From contig DHRK01000033.1 in assembly GCA_002410325.1 (NCBI GenBank), positions 18,308-82,307 of the forward strand: a DNA stretch of 64,000 nucleotides, written 5' to 3'. The position numbers were made by a program, and so were the translations under genes. The DNA is from Syntrophomonas sp. UBA5314. Its GTDB lineage: Bacteria > Bacillota > Syntrophomonadia > Syntrophomonadales > Syntrophomonadaceae. Below, piece by piece: positions 1-8,990 of the stretch. The number at the start of each line of letters is the position of its first letter. The stretch's first letter is position 1. A model generated the notes under the pieces. The model was not told the origin of the DNA. It worked only from the letters and a program-made list of their open reading frames with translations, and made no database searches.

Positions 1-1316
1 GCGCTGCCCAAAAAGCCTTTTCCCTGGACGATATCACATTGCTTCCCGAACCCCTGGCCGCGATCCTGGGTTACAATTCCGCTCATCCCGATCAGGCTGA
101 AGGCGGGGATTGGCTTATTATCGATGTGGGCGGCGGCACCGTCGATTTCAGTTTTATGAGCCTTTACCCTGATCAAAACAAAATACTTTTAGAAAGCCAG
201 TTTCAAGTGGGCCATGACGCCTTTTCCGGTTCAGAAGTGGACCGCATGGTTTTAAGGCGCTTAATTGCTCCGGCTTTTCAAATGCAGTATGGCATTGATC
301 TGCCCGGGGCTATTTTGAACGAGAGGCTCGAATCCAGCGAAGAACAATACTGGTTTTACAGATGGATGCAGCTGGCGGAAGATATAAAGATGCAACTGGG
401 TTGCGAAGAAATTGTTAAGTTAACGGTTAATAGCTTTTATGAGGATTTTGCACTAGACCTATCCTTCCATCAGGATGATTTTAAAGAAGCCGTAAAACCG
501 GTATTTGAACGGCTGCGCCGCTACTGGCGGGAGGGGGTCTATGAACGGGCCCGGGCTCTCGGATTGGCGGAAAGTGCGGGTTGGCAGCTTGACGGGATCC
601 TGCTTCTGGGTGGGGGTGCTTTAACCCCCGGCCTGTCCGAAGAGATCGCCGCTCTATGCCCCGGCGTTCCCGTTATACGTCCCGATACCCCTGATCTTTT
701 CGTAATTAAAGGCCTTTCCTGCTGGCCCGAGTACATCCCGGCCGGCCGCGTGAATCTTAAAACCATATATCCCTTTCGCTTTTACCGGGAACAAAAATCG
801 AACACCGGTAATCAATTGAAAGAAATACCCTTCGACTCCGCACACCTGGAATTGGATTTTGCCGGTCGCTATGAAATCGGCAACCTTTATCCGGATGCAC
901 CTGACAATATTTCTGAAGACCCGGAGCGCCTGGTCTTCCGGGTGTATGAAGCGGCCGAAGAAGACCCCCGGCCTGAACTGGAGCGTTTTATGGACCAGGA
1001 GCCGGTACTGGAACTGGACATAGGCAAACAGGAATTGGAGGGCCCCCTTACCGTCTATTTAGACCTGGCCCATGCCTGCCTGGAGCTTGATAACAATAAG
1101 CTGTTAAGCCAAGGTTTACTTCAAGACGATGACGATCTCCTGCATAAGGTGCGCATCAAACAGCGGGCTGCCTATGACTTGATAAAAGCCTATAAATTTA
1201 TGGATGAAATGCTGACTGAAGATTATGCCCGGCAGCTGGAACATTATGGGGTGGATGATAGCCAGACCGCTCTTTTTAAAATCCTCTCCCTAATGAAAAT
1301 ATATGGTGATAAATAG
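1..1316 (+). CDS. Hsp70-family ATPase domain protein (5' end outside window)
   Basis: The reading frame is open from the first base, so the true start lies upstream; the TTG at 39 is internal to the conserved sequence LLPEPLAAILGY. Visible parts of the actin/Hsp70 ATPase fold are the second phosphate-binding motif IIDVGGGTVDFSFM (about residue 27 counted from the TTG) and the adenosine motif GILLLGGGALTPGLSEEI (about 184). The 200 residues after that do not resemble the DnaK substrate-binding domain; they are acidic and end in a helical segment. This is therefore an Hsp70-like or DnaK-related protein of unknown client, not DnaK itself. It ends two bases before the convergent MerR-type gene. 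Confidence 0.8.
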   Translation, partial: AAQKAFSLDDITLLPEPLAAILGYNSAHPDQAEGGDWLIIDVGGGTVDFSFMSLYPDQNKILLESQFQVGHDAFSGSEVDRMVLRRLIAPAFQMQYGIDLPGAILNERLESSEEQYWFYRWMQLAEDIKMQLGCEEIVKLTVNSFYEDFALDLSFHQDDFKEAVKPVFERLRRYWREGVYERARALGLAESAGWQLDGILLLGGGALTPGLSEEIAALCPGVPVIRPDTPDLFVIKGLSCWPEYIPAGRVNLKTIYPFRFYREQKSNTGNQLKEIPFDSAHLELDFAGRYEIGNLYPDAPDNISEDPERLVFRVYEAAEEDPRPELERFMDQEPVLELDIGKQELEGPLTVYLDLAHACLELDNNKLLSQGLLQDDDDLLHKVRIKQRAAYDLIKAYKFMDEMLTEDYARQLEHYGVDDSQTALFKILSLMKIYGDK

Positions 1317-1318
1317 AC

Positions 1319-1813
1319 TTACGATTTACCCCGTAGCCAGGATAACCAGCTTTTTCCCCGCCCCTGCTCCGCCTTCCATAGCTGGAGAAATTCCTCAATT
1401 TTTTTCTCGCGTTCCTGATTGCGAAGCTCGATTTTGCTTTCCAGGCGTTCCACCCTTTCTTCCAGGCGGCGATTGCCTTCCAGCAATTCCTCGTTTTGCT
1501 CCAAAATGTGGTGGGTAACCGACAGGATTTCCAGGGCCTCGGGATTGGCGGGGCGGTGGGCCGCCTGCAGTCCGGTCTCGGCATTCTCTTCGTTGGTTTC
1601 CAGGGCCAGTTTGATGGCGGTGGTATTTAAGCCCTTGTTTTTCAAGGCCAAAACCAGCTTTAAAGTATCCAGATCCGATTCTGTGTAAAGGCGGTCACTG
1701 CGTTCATTTCTTTTAATCTTCAGCTTCAAAGCGTTTTCCAGATAGCGCAGAGTATGCTGCTCAATACCCAGGATTTCTGCCACCTCACTAATTTTAAAAA
1801 ATCTTTCTGCCAT
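1319..1813 (-). CDS. MerR-type HTH protein with coiled coil (RacA-like layout)
   Basis: Start chosen at the ATG at 1813, preceded by GAAAGGTG at good spacing; the longer frame to 1864 has no such site. Residues 1-70 form a MerR-type winged helix (MAERFFKISEVAEILGIEQHTL, then a wing around RLYTESDLDTL). Residues 100-148 are a charged coiled coil (EQNEELLEGNRRLEERVERL onward). The tail is basic and tryptophan-rich (WKAEQGRGKSWLSWLRGKS), which could sit on a membrane. There is no metal- or drug-binding domain. The order HTH, coiled coil, amphipathic tail recalls the Bacillus chromosome-anchoring protein RacA, but similar short MerR proteins are simple regulators. Function is therefore open. Confidence 0.8.
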   Translation of the reverse strand: MAERFFKISEVAEILGIEQHTLRYLENALKLKIKRNERSDRLYTESDLDTLKLVLALKNKGLNTTAIKLALETNEENAETGLQAAHRPANPEALEILSVTHHILEQNEELLEGNRRLEERVERLESKIELRNQEREKKIEEFLQLWKAEQGRGKSWLSWLRGKS

Positions 1814-2242
1814 TGTTATCACCTTTCTCCCCCTCGGTTCATAAATTGTTATCAGGTGAGGCAATAAAGTTAAAATCCGGTCACTACAGTAATTCGAACT
1901 TAATAACTTTTTATCAGGACTCCCGGTTTACGCTGCAGTTCACACGGCCTTCGCAATCTGACAACGAACTTTATTGTGAACCTTTACTTTCCCTTCTCAA
2001 TCTATATGCTCATATTAAAAATATATGAGCAGGGTCGCTCGCTTGCCATCGAACGGCCTTTTTTTTATGCATTTTTCTGGCCTGCTAATTTCTCATCATT
2101 TCGATTTTCTTGAACCGGCTTAAAGGAATCTTGACGATGGCGTTGAATTAAGAAAGTTGTGAAACAATTAACTATCACAAGAAAGGAGTGAGTTATAGGT
2201 TCTTTATTAGCTTGATATAAAAGTACTGGTAGGAGGGGAAAT
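1814..2242. promoter_or_regulatory. Intergenic regulatory region upstream of the acetate-transporter-type gene
   Basis: No credible gene. It holds a perfect 9-bp inverted repeat, TGCTCATAT at 2007-2015 and ATATGAGCA at 2023-2031 (7-nt loop), and a second dyad TTGTGA at 2157-2162 with TCACAA at 2175-2180. The second dyad looks like a Crp/Fnr-family half-site pair, although its 12-nt spacer is longer than usual. A possible -10 TATAAA lies at 2216-2221, just ahead of the ribosome binding site GTAGGAGGGG of the next gene. The MerR-type gene on one side and the transporter on the other are divergent, so either dyad could be an operator. Confidence 0.4.
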
Positions 2243-2854
2243 ATGTCATCTAATGGATCTAAAAGGGAATTAATAACGGTCAATATCAACGATACGACTT
2301 CAAACGCAGGATGCCTGGGCTTAATAGGTTTTGGCATGACTACGGTACTGCTCAACATTCACAATGCAGGTTTTTTCCCGCTCAATACCATGATAGTAGG
2401 TATGGGTATTTTTATGGGTGGACTTGCTCAGATCATCGCTGGGATAATGGAATGGAAGAAGAATAACACTTTCGGCACCACTGCATTCACTTCTTATGGA
2501 CTGTTCTGGTTTTCACTGGTCTTTATCTGGTTAATGCCCGCTCTGGGCAAAGCTCAGGCTCCCTCTGGCGGTGCAATGGCAGCCTATTTCTTTATGTGGG
2601 GATTATTTACCTTAGTTATGTTCGTCGGTACACTTAAGGCCAATAGAGCCCTGCAGGTTGTTTTCCTTTCCCTGGCCGTGCTTTTCTTCTTGCTTTGTGC
2701 TGAAAACGCGGGAGTTGAAATTGGTCACTTCCTTGGATATGAAGGCATCTTCTGTGGCCTTTCCGCCATTTATGCCGCGCTGGCCCAGGTTCTAAATGAG
2801 ATGTACGGCAAAGTTGTGTGGCCCATAGGACCAGTAGGTGGAAGTCAGCACTAA
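2243..2854 (+). CDS. GPR1/FUN34/YaaH (SatP) family acetate/succinate transporter
   Basis: A 203-residue integral membrane protein with six predicted hydrophobic segments. The family is recognisable from the N-terminal region around GCLGLIGFGMTTVLLNIHNAG, the segment with GGLAQIIAGIMEWKKNNTFGTTAF, and the SYGLFWFSL helix. Known members import acetate or succinate with protons. The start is fixed by AGGAGGGG eight bases before the ATG. The gene stands alone with a strong terminator behind it. In a syntrophic or fermentative anaerobe it may work for acetate exchange in either direction; that is inference. Confidence 0.88.
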   Translation: MSSNGSKRELITVNINDTTSNAGCLGLIGFGMTTVLLNIHNAGFFPLNTMIVGMGIFMGGLAQIIAGIMEWKKNNTFGTTAFTSYGLFWFSLVFIWLMPALGKAQAPSGGAMAAYFFMWGLFTLVMFVGTLKANRALQVVFLSLAVLFFLLCAENAGVEIGHFLGYEGIFCGLSAIYAALAQVLNEMYGKVVWPIGPVGGSQH

Positions 2855-2944
2855 AAACCTTATTATTCTACTGGCTCTTTAAATTTTAAAAGAAGTGAAG
2901 GGATATCTTAACCGGCTCTACCCGATTAAGATGTTCCACTGGCG

Positions 2945-2989
2945 CAAACCCTCGCTAGACTAAGAATAGCGAGGGTTTGGTTTGTTTAT
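2945..2989 (+). terminator. Intrinsic terminator after the transporter gene
   Basis: A 13-bp perfect stem, CAAACCCTCGCTA at 2945-2957 pairing with 2967-2979, with a 9-nt loop and a T-rich tail GTTTGTTTATT. Confidence 0.85.
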
Positions 2990-3089
2990 TGAACATTGAA
3001 AAAAGGTGCGGGGGGCTTTAAAAAACTTACCAGATATACCTGAACAATTAATGTTGAGCACTTGGGTTACTTATGTTAGACCTTTAAGA

Positions 3090-3124
3090 AACCCGCCAGA
3101 AGCATCCAGGCTTTCAAGCGGGTT
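3090..3124 (-). terminator. Probable terminator of the glucosaminidase gene
   Basis: Stem AACCCGC (3090-3096) with GCGGGTT (3118-3124) and an inner AAGC/GCTT stem. Read on the minus strand it is followed by only a short T-run (TTTCTT), so efficiency is uncertain. It lies 26 bases beyond the stop of the minus-strand gene. Confidence 0.5.
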
Positions 3125-3150
3125 CTGGTTTTCGGGTTTTGGGGCCGTTA

Positions 3151-4206
3151 TCAATTAAAAAGCCGCTGGTAATAGTCGTTCAAGATGCTCTCTCCATACC
3201 CGGTTCCGGGAACCGCCCAGCGTCCGTTCAGATCAACCCATTTGGGGCTGACGCCCCTCTTGACCAGGGTGTAGCGCGGGTCTACGATGCTCTTGCCGGC
3301 TGGCAGCGGGGCGCTGCAGGCATAAGCGTACAGGTGTTGAATCTGGGCCTCAACCCCGTCAGCCGGAGTCCTGAAGAAAGCTCCGTGCATTCCGGTCCGG
3401 TAACTCACCCGTATAGGATCGGCTCCATGCAGGTCTTCCTCACCCGTGGCCTCGGCTCCCGTAGCCCCCAGCCCGCAGTAGTTGTTTTGCTCGGGCAATA
3501 CCAGGTTTCCATACTTCCACCACCCGGTCTCTTTGGCCGCCTGGCAAAAAGCGATGTCTCCCCTTATGCCATATTCCCTGCCGATGCTTATGTACAGACC
3601 GGCCAGATCAGGGGCGGATGGATTGTTTTTAAGCTGCAGACTGCGCAACTGTTCGGCGGTGGCTACCGATTCCCCAAAAATAGTGGTATTTATCAGATTA
3701 TCAACCGGCTTATCAACTGGCGGATTGTCAGGTGCGCCCGACCGGTTTATCAGAACCCTGCGGTTTTTGGCGTCCCAGGTTACGTTGGCGCCCAGACCGG
3801 TGCTGATGGCCGCCAGGGGAACCATAGTGCGACCGCCGATTATCATGGGAGCCACATCGGAAAACAATTCCCGGTCATCGATAAAGACACGAATAAACGA
3901 AGTATCGGATCTCTGCAAGTCCACCTGCTGGATTGGCCCTTTGGTGCTGATAAGTACTTTTCTACCATTGGGCAGCCACTTTACCTCTGCGCCCAGTCCC
4001 GCGCTGATAGCGGCCACCGGCACCAGGGTTCGCCCGTTTTCAATGATTGGGGCCACGTCAGAATACAGTTCCTGCCCGTCAATGAATATTCTTATGGTCT
4101 GGTCTGCTGCGACCGGCCCCGCTCCCATTATCCCAATGGAAATGCACAATAGCAGGACAATCCACAGTTGTCTGGTTCTACTCCTTGCCATATGTCTGTC
4201 AGTCAA
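3151..4206 (-). CDS. Secreted glucosaminidase with two copper-amine-oxidase-N-like repeats
   Basis: A signal peptide (about residues 8-34, LWIVLLLCISIGIMGAGPVAA) is followed by two tandem repeats of the copper amine oxidase N-terminal type, about residues 37-92 and 104-152, each built as FIDGQELYSDVAPIIENGRT then LVPVAAISAGLGAEVKW. These repeats are common in secreted clostridial proteins and are thought to bind the cell wall. The C-terminal half is a glucosaminidase domain (AFCQAAKETGWWKYG, NNYCGLGATG), which cleaves the glycan strands of peptidoglycan; the Glu in AKETG is the likely catalytic acid. The TTG start at 4206 has GGGGGTGG at fair spacing; the ATG at 4191 is possible. Likely role is wall turnover. 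Confidence 0.85.
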   Translation of the reverse strand: MTDRHMARSRTRQLWIVLLLCISIGIMGAGPVAADQTIRIFIDGQELYSDVAPIIENGRTLVPVAAISAGLGAEVKWLPNGRKVLISTKGPIQQVDLQRSDTSFIRVFIDDRELFSDVAPMIIGGRTMVPLAAISTGLGANVTWDAKNRRVLINRSGAPDNPPVDKPVDNLINTTIFGESVATAEQLRSLQLKNNPSAPDLAGLYISIGREYGIRGDIAFCQAAKETGWWKYGNLVLPEQNNYCGLGATGAEATGEEDLHGADPIRVSYRTGMHGAFFRTPADGVEAQIQHLYAYACSAPLPAGKSIVDPRYTLVKRGVSPKWVDLNGRWAVPGTGYGESILNDYYQRLFN

Positions 4207-4488
4207 AAGCCCACCCCCGAATTATGTTTGCGTTTCCACTTTAATAAATTCTTGCTATTAAGACCAATTCCTGCTTTTTCGTTCGACCTCGGCATGCTCC
4301 AGGCTGAAAATTTGGGCCGCTGCAGCAGCCCGTTCTTCAGAAAGCTTATTTATATTATCGTAATCTTCATTATTCGTCAGTATGGGAAAAAAAAATTGGG
4401 AATTGGGAACCACAACCAGACAAGTTTTTTAGCCTCCATGGAGTATCTTATAAATGTACTCTTTTTTGCCGCTTCGGAGGTCTTTAAA

Positions 4489-6585
4489 ATGGCTAAACTC
4501 TGGCATTTTTCGACAGTAATAGGGCGTCTTGCCCCGCTGGGCTGTATTTTGGGCGCAGCCTTGATTTATCTGTTTCAACCCTGGAATAAGCTTAATATCA
4601 GCTTGGATCTTAACCTGCTGGGCTTCTTTGCCTTGCTGGGTCTGACGGCCCGGTTTGTCCTGAGGCAGTTTAAAAAACGAAACCGGTCCGAATCCATTAT
4701 TAACCGGTTTTCGCCCCGGGAAAAAAAGAAAGAGGAACCCCTTCCCGCCGTACCGGGTGAGGAAAATCCGGCGCTGTATCACGCCCTGGTTTTGGAAAAC
4801 ATACCGGAAAGCGTTGTAATACTGGATAAAAACGATCATCTGGTATATGCCAATCACAAGGCCCATGAAATTTACGATTTAGAAGGCCAAGCAAGCCGGG
4901 GGCTGCCCTTGTATCGCAAGTTCGGTTTGAACGAAAACCTGGTCGGGGAGATCAAAAAACAATTGGATACCGGACATCCCTGGCAGGGAGAACTGCAGCT
5001 TCAATTGGACAGCCGCCGCAGGACCTTTATGCATCGTATAGCAGGCTGCGACGAAAAACTGGGGTCCGATACGGTAATGATAATCTCCACCGATATCAGT
5101 GAGTCGGTGGACAATCGAGAAAGGGCGGAAATAGCCAATTACACCAAAACCCAGTTCCTGGCCAATATCAGTCATGAAATACGCACTCCGATGATCGGTA
5201 TTCTGGGTTCGGTAAGTCTCCTGGAGCAGAGCCGCCTGGACCGGCAGCAGATGGAGAACATTGCCGTAATTCAGGAATGCGGCGAGCACTTGCTGCGCAT
5301 CATCAACGATATACTGGATGTATCCAAGATCGAATTGGGCATGGAAAGCCTGGCCTACTCCCCCTGCTATTTACAGGATGTCTTCAACCGGGTTATGTCT
5401 ACGGTCGAGCCCCCGGCCAGAGAGAAAGGGCTCTATATTACCGCAGAGATCGAAGGAGCCAAGGACCATCCGGTATTGATCGACCACATCAAGTTGCGCC
5501 AGATCCTTCTCAATATCTTAAACAACGCCATCAAATTCACAATTCAGGGCGGCATTCATATCAGGGCTCAGATCGAAAGCCAGGATGCCCAGGAATACCT
5601 GGTTATCAGCATTGCCGACACCGGCATCGGGATAGAACGAGATAAACTAGACAGCATTTTTGATCCCTTTACCCAGGCGGACGCTTCCTCTTCCAGGCAC
5701 TATGGCGGAACCGGTCTCGGTCTGTATGTATGTCAAAAGCAGGTTGAATTAATGAATGGGGAAATATGGCTGGAAAGTGAAAAAGGATTGGGAACGGTTT
5801 TTCATATACGGATTCCGATAGGACTTAATAACGAAAACAGACCGTCTGACGGACATGCCCAAGCGGAACCCCTCTTGAACCAGGGGGGTAACAACCTGCT
5901 CGCCTTTAACCCGGTACAGATACTGCTGGTTGAGGATAATCGCGTTAACCGGCGCATTGTATCACAGATGCTCACCAGCTATGGCTTCGAAGTTACCATC
6001 GCCCAGCACGGGCTGGAGTGCCTGCGGCTTATGCAAAGCCGGGGTTTTGACGTAGTTTTGATGGACATGCAGATGCCGGTAATGGACGGCTATGACGCCA
6101 CCCGTCACATCTGTCAGGATCCCGATTTGAGCCAGGTTCCGGTTATAGCGATGACAGCTCATGCACTGGCCGGGGACCGGGAAAAATGCTTTCAATGCGG
6201 GTGTTCGGACTATATTGCCAAACCCTTTCAAACCGAGGAATTGATAGCGGTTATTAATAGAAACCTGATGAGCGGCCGGAAGGCTAACCCAGTCTCGGAG
6301 GTGCCCTATGAGCAGCTCTTAAACGACCTGATGCCCGAGTTTATTGACTGTTTGAGTGATAACCTGCAGGAGCTGCATGGGGCGCTGGATACCGGTGACC
6401 TTGAGGCAATTCAGAATATTAGCCATGATATCAAAGGATCAGCCGGTTTATATGGATTTAAAAGGATCTCTGAACTGGCTGCTCTCATCGAGGCCGCCGC
6501 CCGGGAAGGTTTACTACCCAGAGTGCGCATCCTGGCCGTCAACCTCAGCCACGTCTATGAGGAACTATACAGCCAGGTCTCCTAA
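4489..6585 (+). CDS. Hybrid sensor histidine kinase (TM-PAS-HisKA-HATPase-REC-Hpt)
   Basis: The ATG at 4489 follows CGGAGG by 8 bases and begins right before a membrane segment; the longer frame back to 4168 overlaps the divergent gene and is not credible. The 698-residue protein has two N-terminal membrane helices (about 12-28 and 42-60), a PAS domain (about 95-205), a phosphoacceptor helix with His229 in NISHEIRTP, an ATPase domain with NILNNAIKFT, DTGIGI and GTGLGL, a receiver with Asp526 in VLMDMQMPVMDG, and a C-terminal Hpt domain with His646 in ISHDIKGSAG. The complete phosphorelay chain is in one protein. No response regulator is adjacent, so the output partner is unknown. Confidence 0.93.
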   Translation: MAKLWHFSTVIGRLAPLGCILGAALIYLFQPWNKLNISLDLNLLGFFALLGLTARFVLRQFKKRNRSESIINRFSPREKKKEEPLPAVPGEENPALYHALVLENIPESVVILDKNDHLVYANHKAHEIYDLEGQASRGLPLYRKFGLNENLVGEIKKQLDTGHPWQGELQLQLDSRRRTFMHRIAGCDEKLGSDTVMIISTDISESVDNRERAEIANYTKTQFLANISHEIRTPMIGILGSVSLLEQSRLDRQQMENIAVIQECGEHLLRIINDILDVSKIELGMESLAYSPCYLQDVFNRVMSTVEPPAREKGLYITAEIEGAKDHPVLIDHIKLRQILLNILNNAIKFTIQGGIHIRAQIESQDAQEYLVISIADTGIGIERDKLDSIFDPFTQADASSSRHYGGTGLGLYVCQKQVELMNGEIWLESEKGLGTVFHIRIPIGLNNENRPSDGHAQAEPLLNQGGNNLLAFNPVQILLVEDNRVNRRIVSQMLTSYGFEVTIAQHGLECLRLMQSRGFDVVLMDMQMPVMDGYDATRHICQDPDLSQVPVIAMTAHALAGDREKCFQCGCSDYIAKPFQTEELIAVINRNLMSGRKANPVSEVPYEQLLNDLMPEFIDCLSDNLQELHGALDTGDLEAIQNISHDIKGSAGLYGFKRISELAALIEAAAREGLLPRVRILAVNLSHVYEELYSQVS

Positions 6586-6738
6586 CCAGGCCATTCTGCC
6601 CGGTTCAGGCATCCTTGACAGTCGATGCTCATCAGAGTATTATTTATCCAGCCGTGAAGCCGGACTATTCTGACTATTTGAAGATAAATTAGGACTACGA
6701 GCTGTTCCAGCAACAGCTGCCCGGAGAGAGGAGAAGAT

Positions 6739-7569
6739 ATGGCCATTGCAATTGTAACAGACAGTACTGCCAATATACCGGCCGGTCTCATTGAAAAGTA
6801 TGCTATAAAAATTGTTCCCCTCAATATCCATATCAAGGATAAAGTATTTCGTGAAGGTGTGGATATAAGCTGCCAGGACTATTACGAGCTATTGAGGCGC
6901 GAACCGATTTTTCCCAAAACATCCCAACCTTCAGCGGGGGATTTCCTCAATACCTTTGAATCATACCCCAGTGACTATGAAATACTGGTTATTACCATAT
7001 CATCTCATTTATCCGGTACTCTGCAATCAGCCGGGACAGCTGCCGCCATGGCCCCCCAACCGCAGCGGGTAACCCTCGTCGACTCGGAAAGCACCACCAT
7101 AGGTCAAGGTTTCCTGATCGCCCGGGCCTGTGAGATGATAGAAAAAGGCTGCTCGTTAAAGGACATTGAACTTGAATTGGAGCGGATCAAGCAGAACAAC
7201 CGGCTTTTTTTCATTGTCGATAATCTGGAGTACCTGGCCCGGGGCGGACGCATCAGCCAAATCAGCAAATACATCGGCACCATTCTGCAGATGAAACCCA
7301 TTCTCCACCTGCACGAGGGTAAAATAGAGCTCTTTGACAAGGTTCGGACTTCGTCCCGGGCTATAAACCGGATACTGGGAGAAATGAAAAAGGACCTGGT
7401 CAATATACAGCAACTGGCGGTCATCCACGTATCAGCTCCTCGTGAAGCTCTCCAGTTAAAAAGTATGATTGATGAAATCTACCAGCAGGAAGTGGAAATT
7501 TACGAAGCGACGCCGGTAATAGGAACGCATGTGGGGCCGGGAACTATTGGTCTGGCTTATCATACGTAA
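6739..7569 (+). CDS. DegV family fatty-acid-binding protein
   Basis: A 276-residue protein of the usual DegV length. The N-terminal VTDSTANIP motif, SQPSAGDF and the ITISSHLSGTLQSA segment are family signatures; the Thr and Ser residues there bind the carboxylate of a fatty acid. LEYLARGGRIS is also typical. In characterised Gram-positives such FakB-type proteins present fatty acids to the kinase FakA; no fakA is in view. The ATG follows GAGAGGAGA. The gene stands alone with its own terminator. Confidence 0.9.
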   Translation: MAIAIVTDSTANIPAGLIEKYAIKIVPLNIHIKDKVFREGVDISCQDYYELLRREPIFPKTSQPSAGDFLNTFESYPSDYEILVITISSHLSGTLQSAGTAAAMAPQPQRVTLVDSESTTIGQGFLIARACEMIEKGCSLKDIELELERIKQNNRLFFIVDNLEYLARGGRISQISKYIGTILQMKPILHLHEGKIELFDKVRTSSRAINRILGEMKKDLVNIQQLAVIHVSAPREALQLKSMIDEIYQQEVEIYEATPVIGTHVGPGTIGLAYHT

Positions 7570-7590
7570 ATCTAACAAAGCTTAAATCAG

Positions 7591-7635
7591 GAAAACCCTT
7601 CGCAAACGCAAAGGGTTTTCGCACTTTATTATCTT
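7591..7635 (+). terminator. Intrinsic terminator after degV
   Basis: Perfect 10-bp stem GAAAACCCTT (7591-7600) and AAGGGTTTTC (7611-7620) with a 10-nt loop, then GCACTTTATTATCTTT. It separates degV from the convergent icd gene. Confidence 0.8.
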
Positions 7636-7652
7636 TATAACACAATCCCGTA

Positions 7653-8933
7653 TCACAGATTGCTGATCAGCGCATCGGCAAAGCCGGAGCATTTGACCTC
7701 ATGGGCGCCTTCCATAAGGCGGGCAAAGTCATAGGTGACCACTTTACCGGCAATGGTCTTTTCCATGCTGTTGATAATAAGGCCGGCCGCCTCGTTCCAG
7801 CCCAGGTGGCGCAGCATCATCTCCCCGGATAGAATGACCGAGGAAGGATTCACTTTATCCAGCCCCGCGTATTTGGGCGCCGTGCCGTGGGTGGCTTCAA
7901 ATATGGCATGTCCGGTCAGGTAGTTGATATTGGCCCCCGGAGCAATTCCGATTCCGCCTACCTGGGCGGCCAGGGCGTCGGATGCATAATCCCCGTTTAG
8001 ATTCAGGGTGGCAACCACGTCAAATTCGGTGGGCCTGGTCAAAATCTGCTGCAGGAAGATATCGGCGATGGCATCCTTGATGATCAACTTGCCCTGCTTC
8101 ACAGCTTCCTGCTGGGCTTGATCGGCCGCTTTTTCCCCTTCAGCCTCTTTGATCCGGTCGTATTCATCCCAGGTAAATACCTTATCTTTAAATCTGGTCT
8201 CAGCCAGCTCATAGCCCCAGTTCTTAAAAGCCCCTTCGGTAAATTTCATGATATTGCCCTTGTGGACCAGGGTTACGCTCTTGCGCTTCATCTTCAAGGC
8301 CTCGACAATCGCCGCCTCGATAAGCCGCTTGCTGCCCTCTTCGGATACGGGCTTTATCCCAATACCCGAGGTTTCAGGAAACCGGATCTTGGACACTCCC
8401 AGTTCTTCCCGGAGGAAGGCAATAAGTTTCTTCGCTTCCGGGGACTGGGCGGGATATTCAATACCGGCGTAGATGTCCTCGGTGTTCTCGCGGAAAATAA
8501 TCATGTCCACATCCTGAGGGCGTTTGACCGGCGAAGGTACTCCCGGGAAATAGCGTACCGGGCGCAGGCATACATAGAGGTCCAGCTCCTGGCGCAAAGC
8601 TACGTTCAAGGAGCGTATGCCACCGCCGATCGGTGTAGTCAGAGGTCCTTTGATGGCTATAATGTATTCCCGGATAATGTCCAAGGTCTCCTTGGGCAGC
8701 CATTCCCCGGTCAGTTTAAAGGCCTTTTCACCGGCCAGAACTTCTTTCCAAACAATCGACTTCCGGCCCTGATAGGCCTTGTCTACGGCCGCATCCAGGA
8801 CCCGGGAGGCCGCCGCCCAGATGTCGGGGCCGGTTCCATCCCCTTCGATAAAAGGTATAATCGGATGATCGGGGACCTTAAGGACTCCGTTTTCTACCAC
8901 AATTTTTTCCCCAGTGATGTTGGTCAAATTCAA
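7653..8933 (-). CDS. icd: NADP-type isocitrate dehydrogenase
   Basis: Oxidatively decarboxylates isocitrate to 2-oxoglutarate. The 426-residue length and motifs match bacterial Icd: IPFIEGDGTGPDIW near the N-terminus, KGPLTTPIGGGIRSLNV with the substrate-binding serine (about 100-116), RENTEDIYAGIEYP (about 150), the lysine segment LVHKGNIMKFTEGAF (about 225), NLNGDYASDALAAQVGG and EATHGTAPKYAG for the coenzyme site. It starts at a TTG preceded by AGGAAGGGG. It lies 57 bases after the homocitrate/citrate-synthase-like gene on the same strand, so the two probably make 2-oxoglutarate for glutamate. Aconitase is not in the window. Confidence 0.95.
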   Translation of the reverse strand: MNLTNITGEKIVVENGVLKVPDHPIIPFIEGDGTGPDIWAAASRVLDAAVDKAYQGRKSIVWKEVLAGEKAFKLTGEWLPKETLDIIREYIIAIKGPLTTPIGGGIRSLNVALRQELDLYVCLRPVRYFPGVPSPVKRPQDVDMIIFRENTEDIYAGIEYPAQSPEAKKLIAFLREELGVSKIRFPETSGIGIKPVSEEGSKRLIEAAIVEALKMKRKSVTLVHKGNIMKFTEGAFKNWGYELAETRFKDKVFTWDEYDRIKEAEGEKAADQAQQEAVKQGKLIIKDAIADIFLQQILTRPTEFDVVATLNLNGDYASDALAAQVGGIGIAPGANINYLTGHAIFEATHGTAPKYAGLDKVNPSSVILSGEMMLRHLGWNEAAGLIINSMEKTIAGKVVTYDFARLMEGAHEVKCSGFADALISNL

Positions 8934-8990
8934 TTTCCCCTTCCTGATTGGTTGCTATATAAAATCCGTCCCCGTTTCCGGGAGGCAATG

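Noticed and set aside
2065..2358. 97-residue minus-strand frame over the start of the acetate transporter gene
   Set aside because: No ribosome binding site and it overlaps a clear gene.
3139..4152. 337-residue plus-strand frame
   Set aside because: It is antisense to the glucosaminidase gene, which has signal peptide, domains and normal codon use; the plus-strand product has no recognisable domain.
4168..4488. N-terminal extension of the histidine kinase
   Set aside because: Overlaps the divergent gene; the ATG at 4489 has a strong ribosome binding site.
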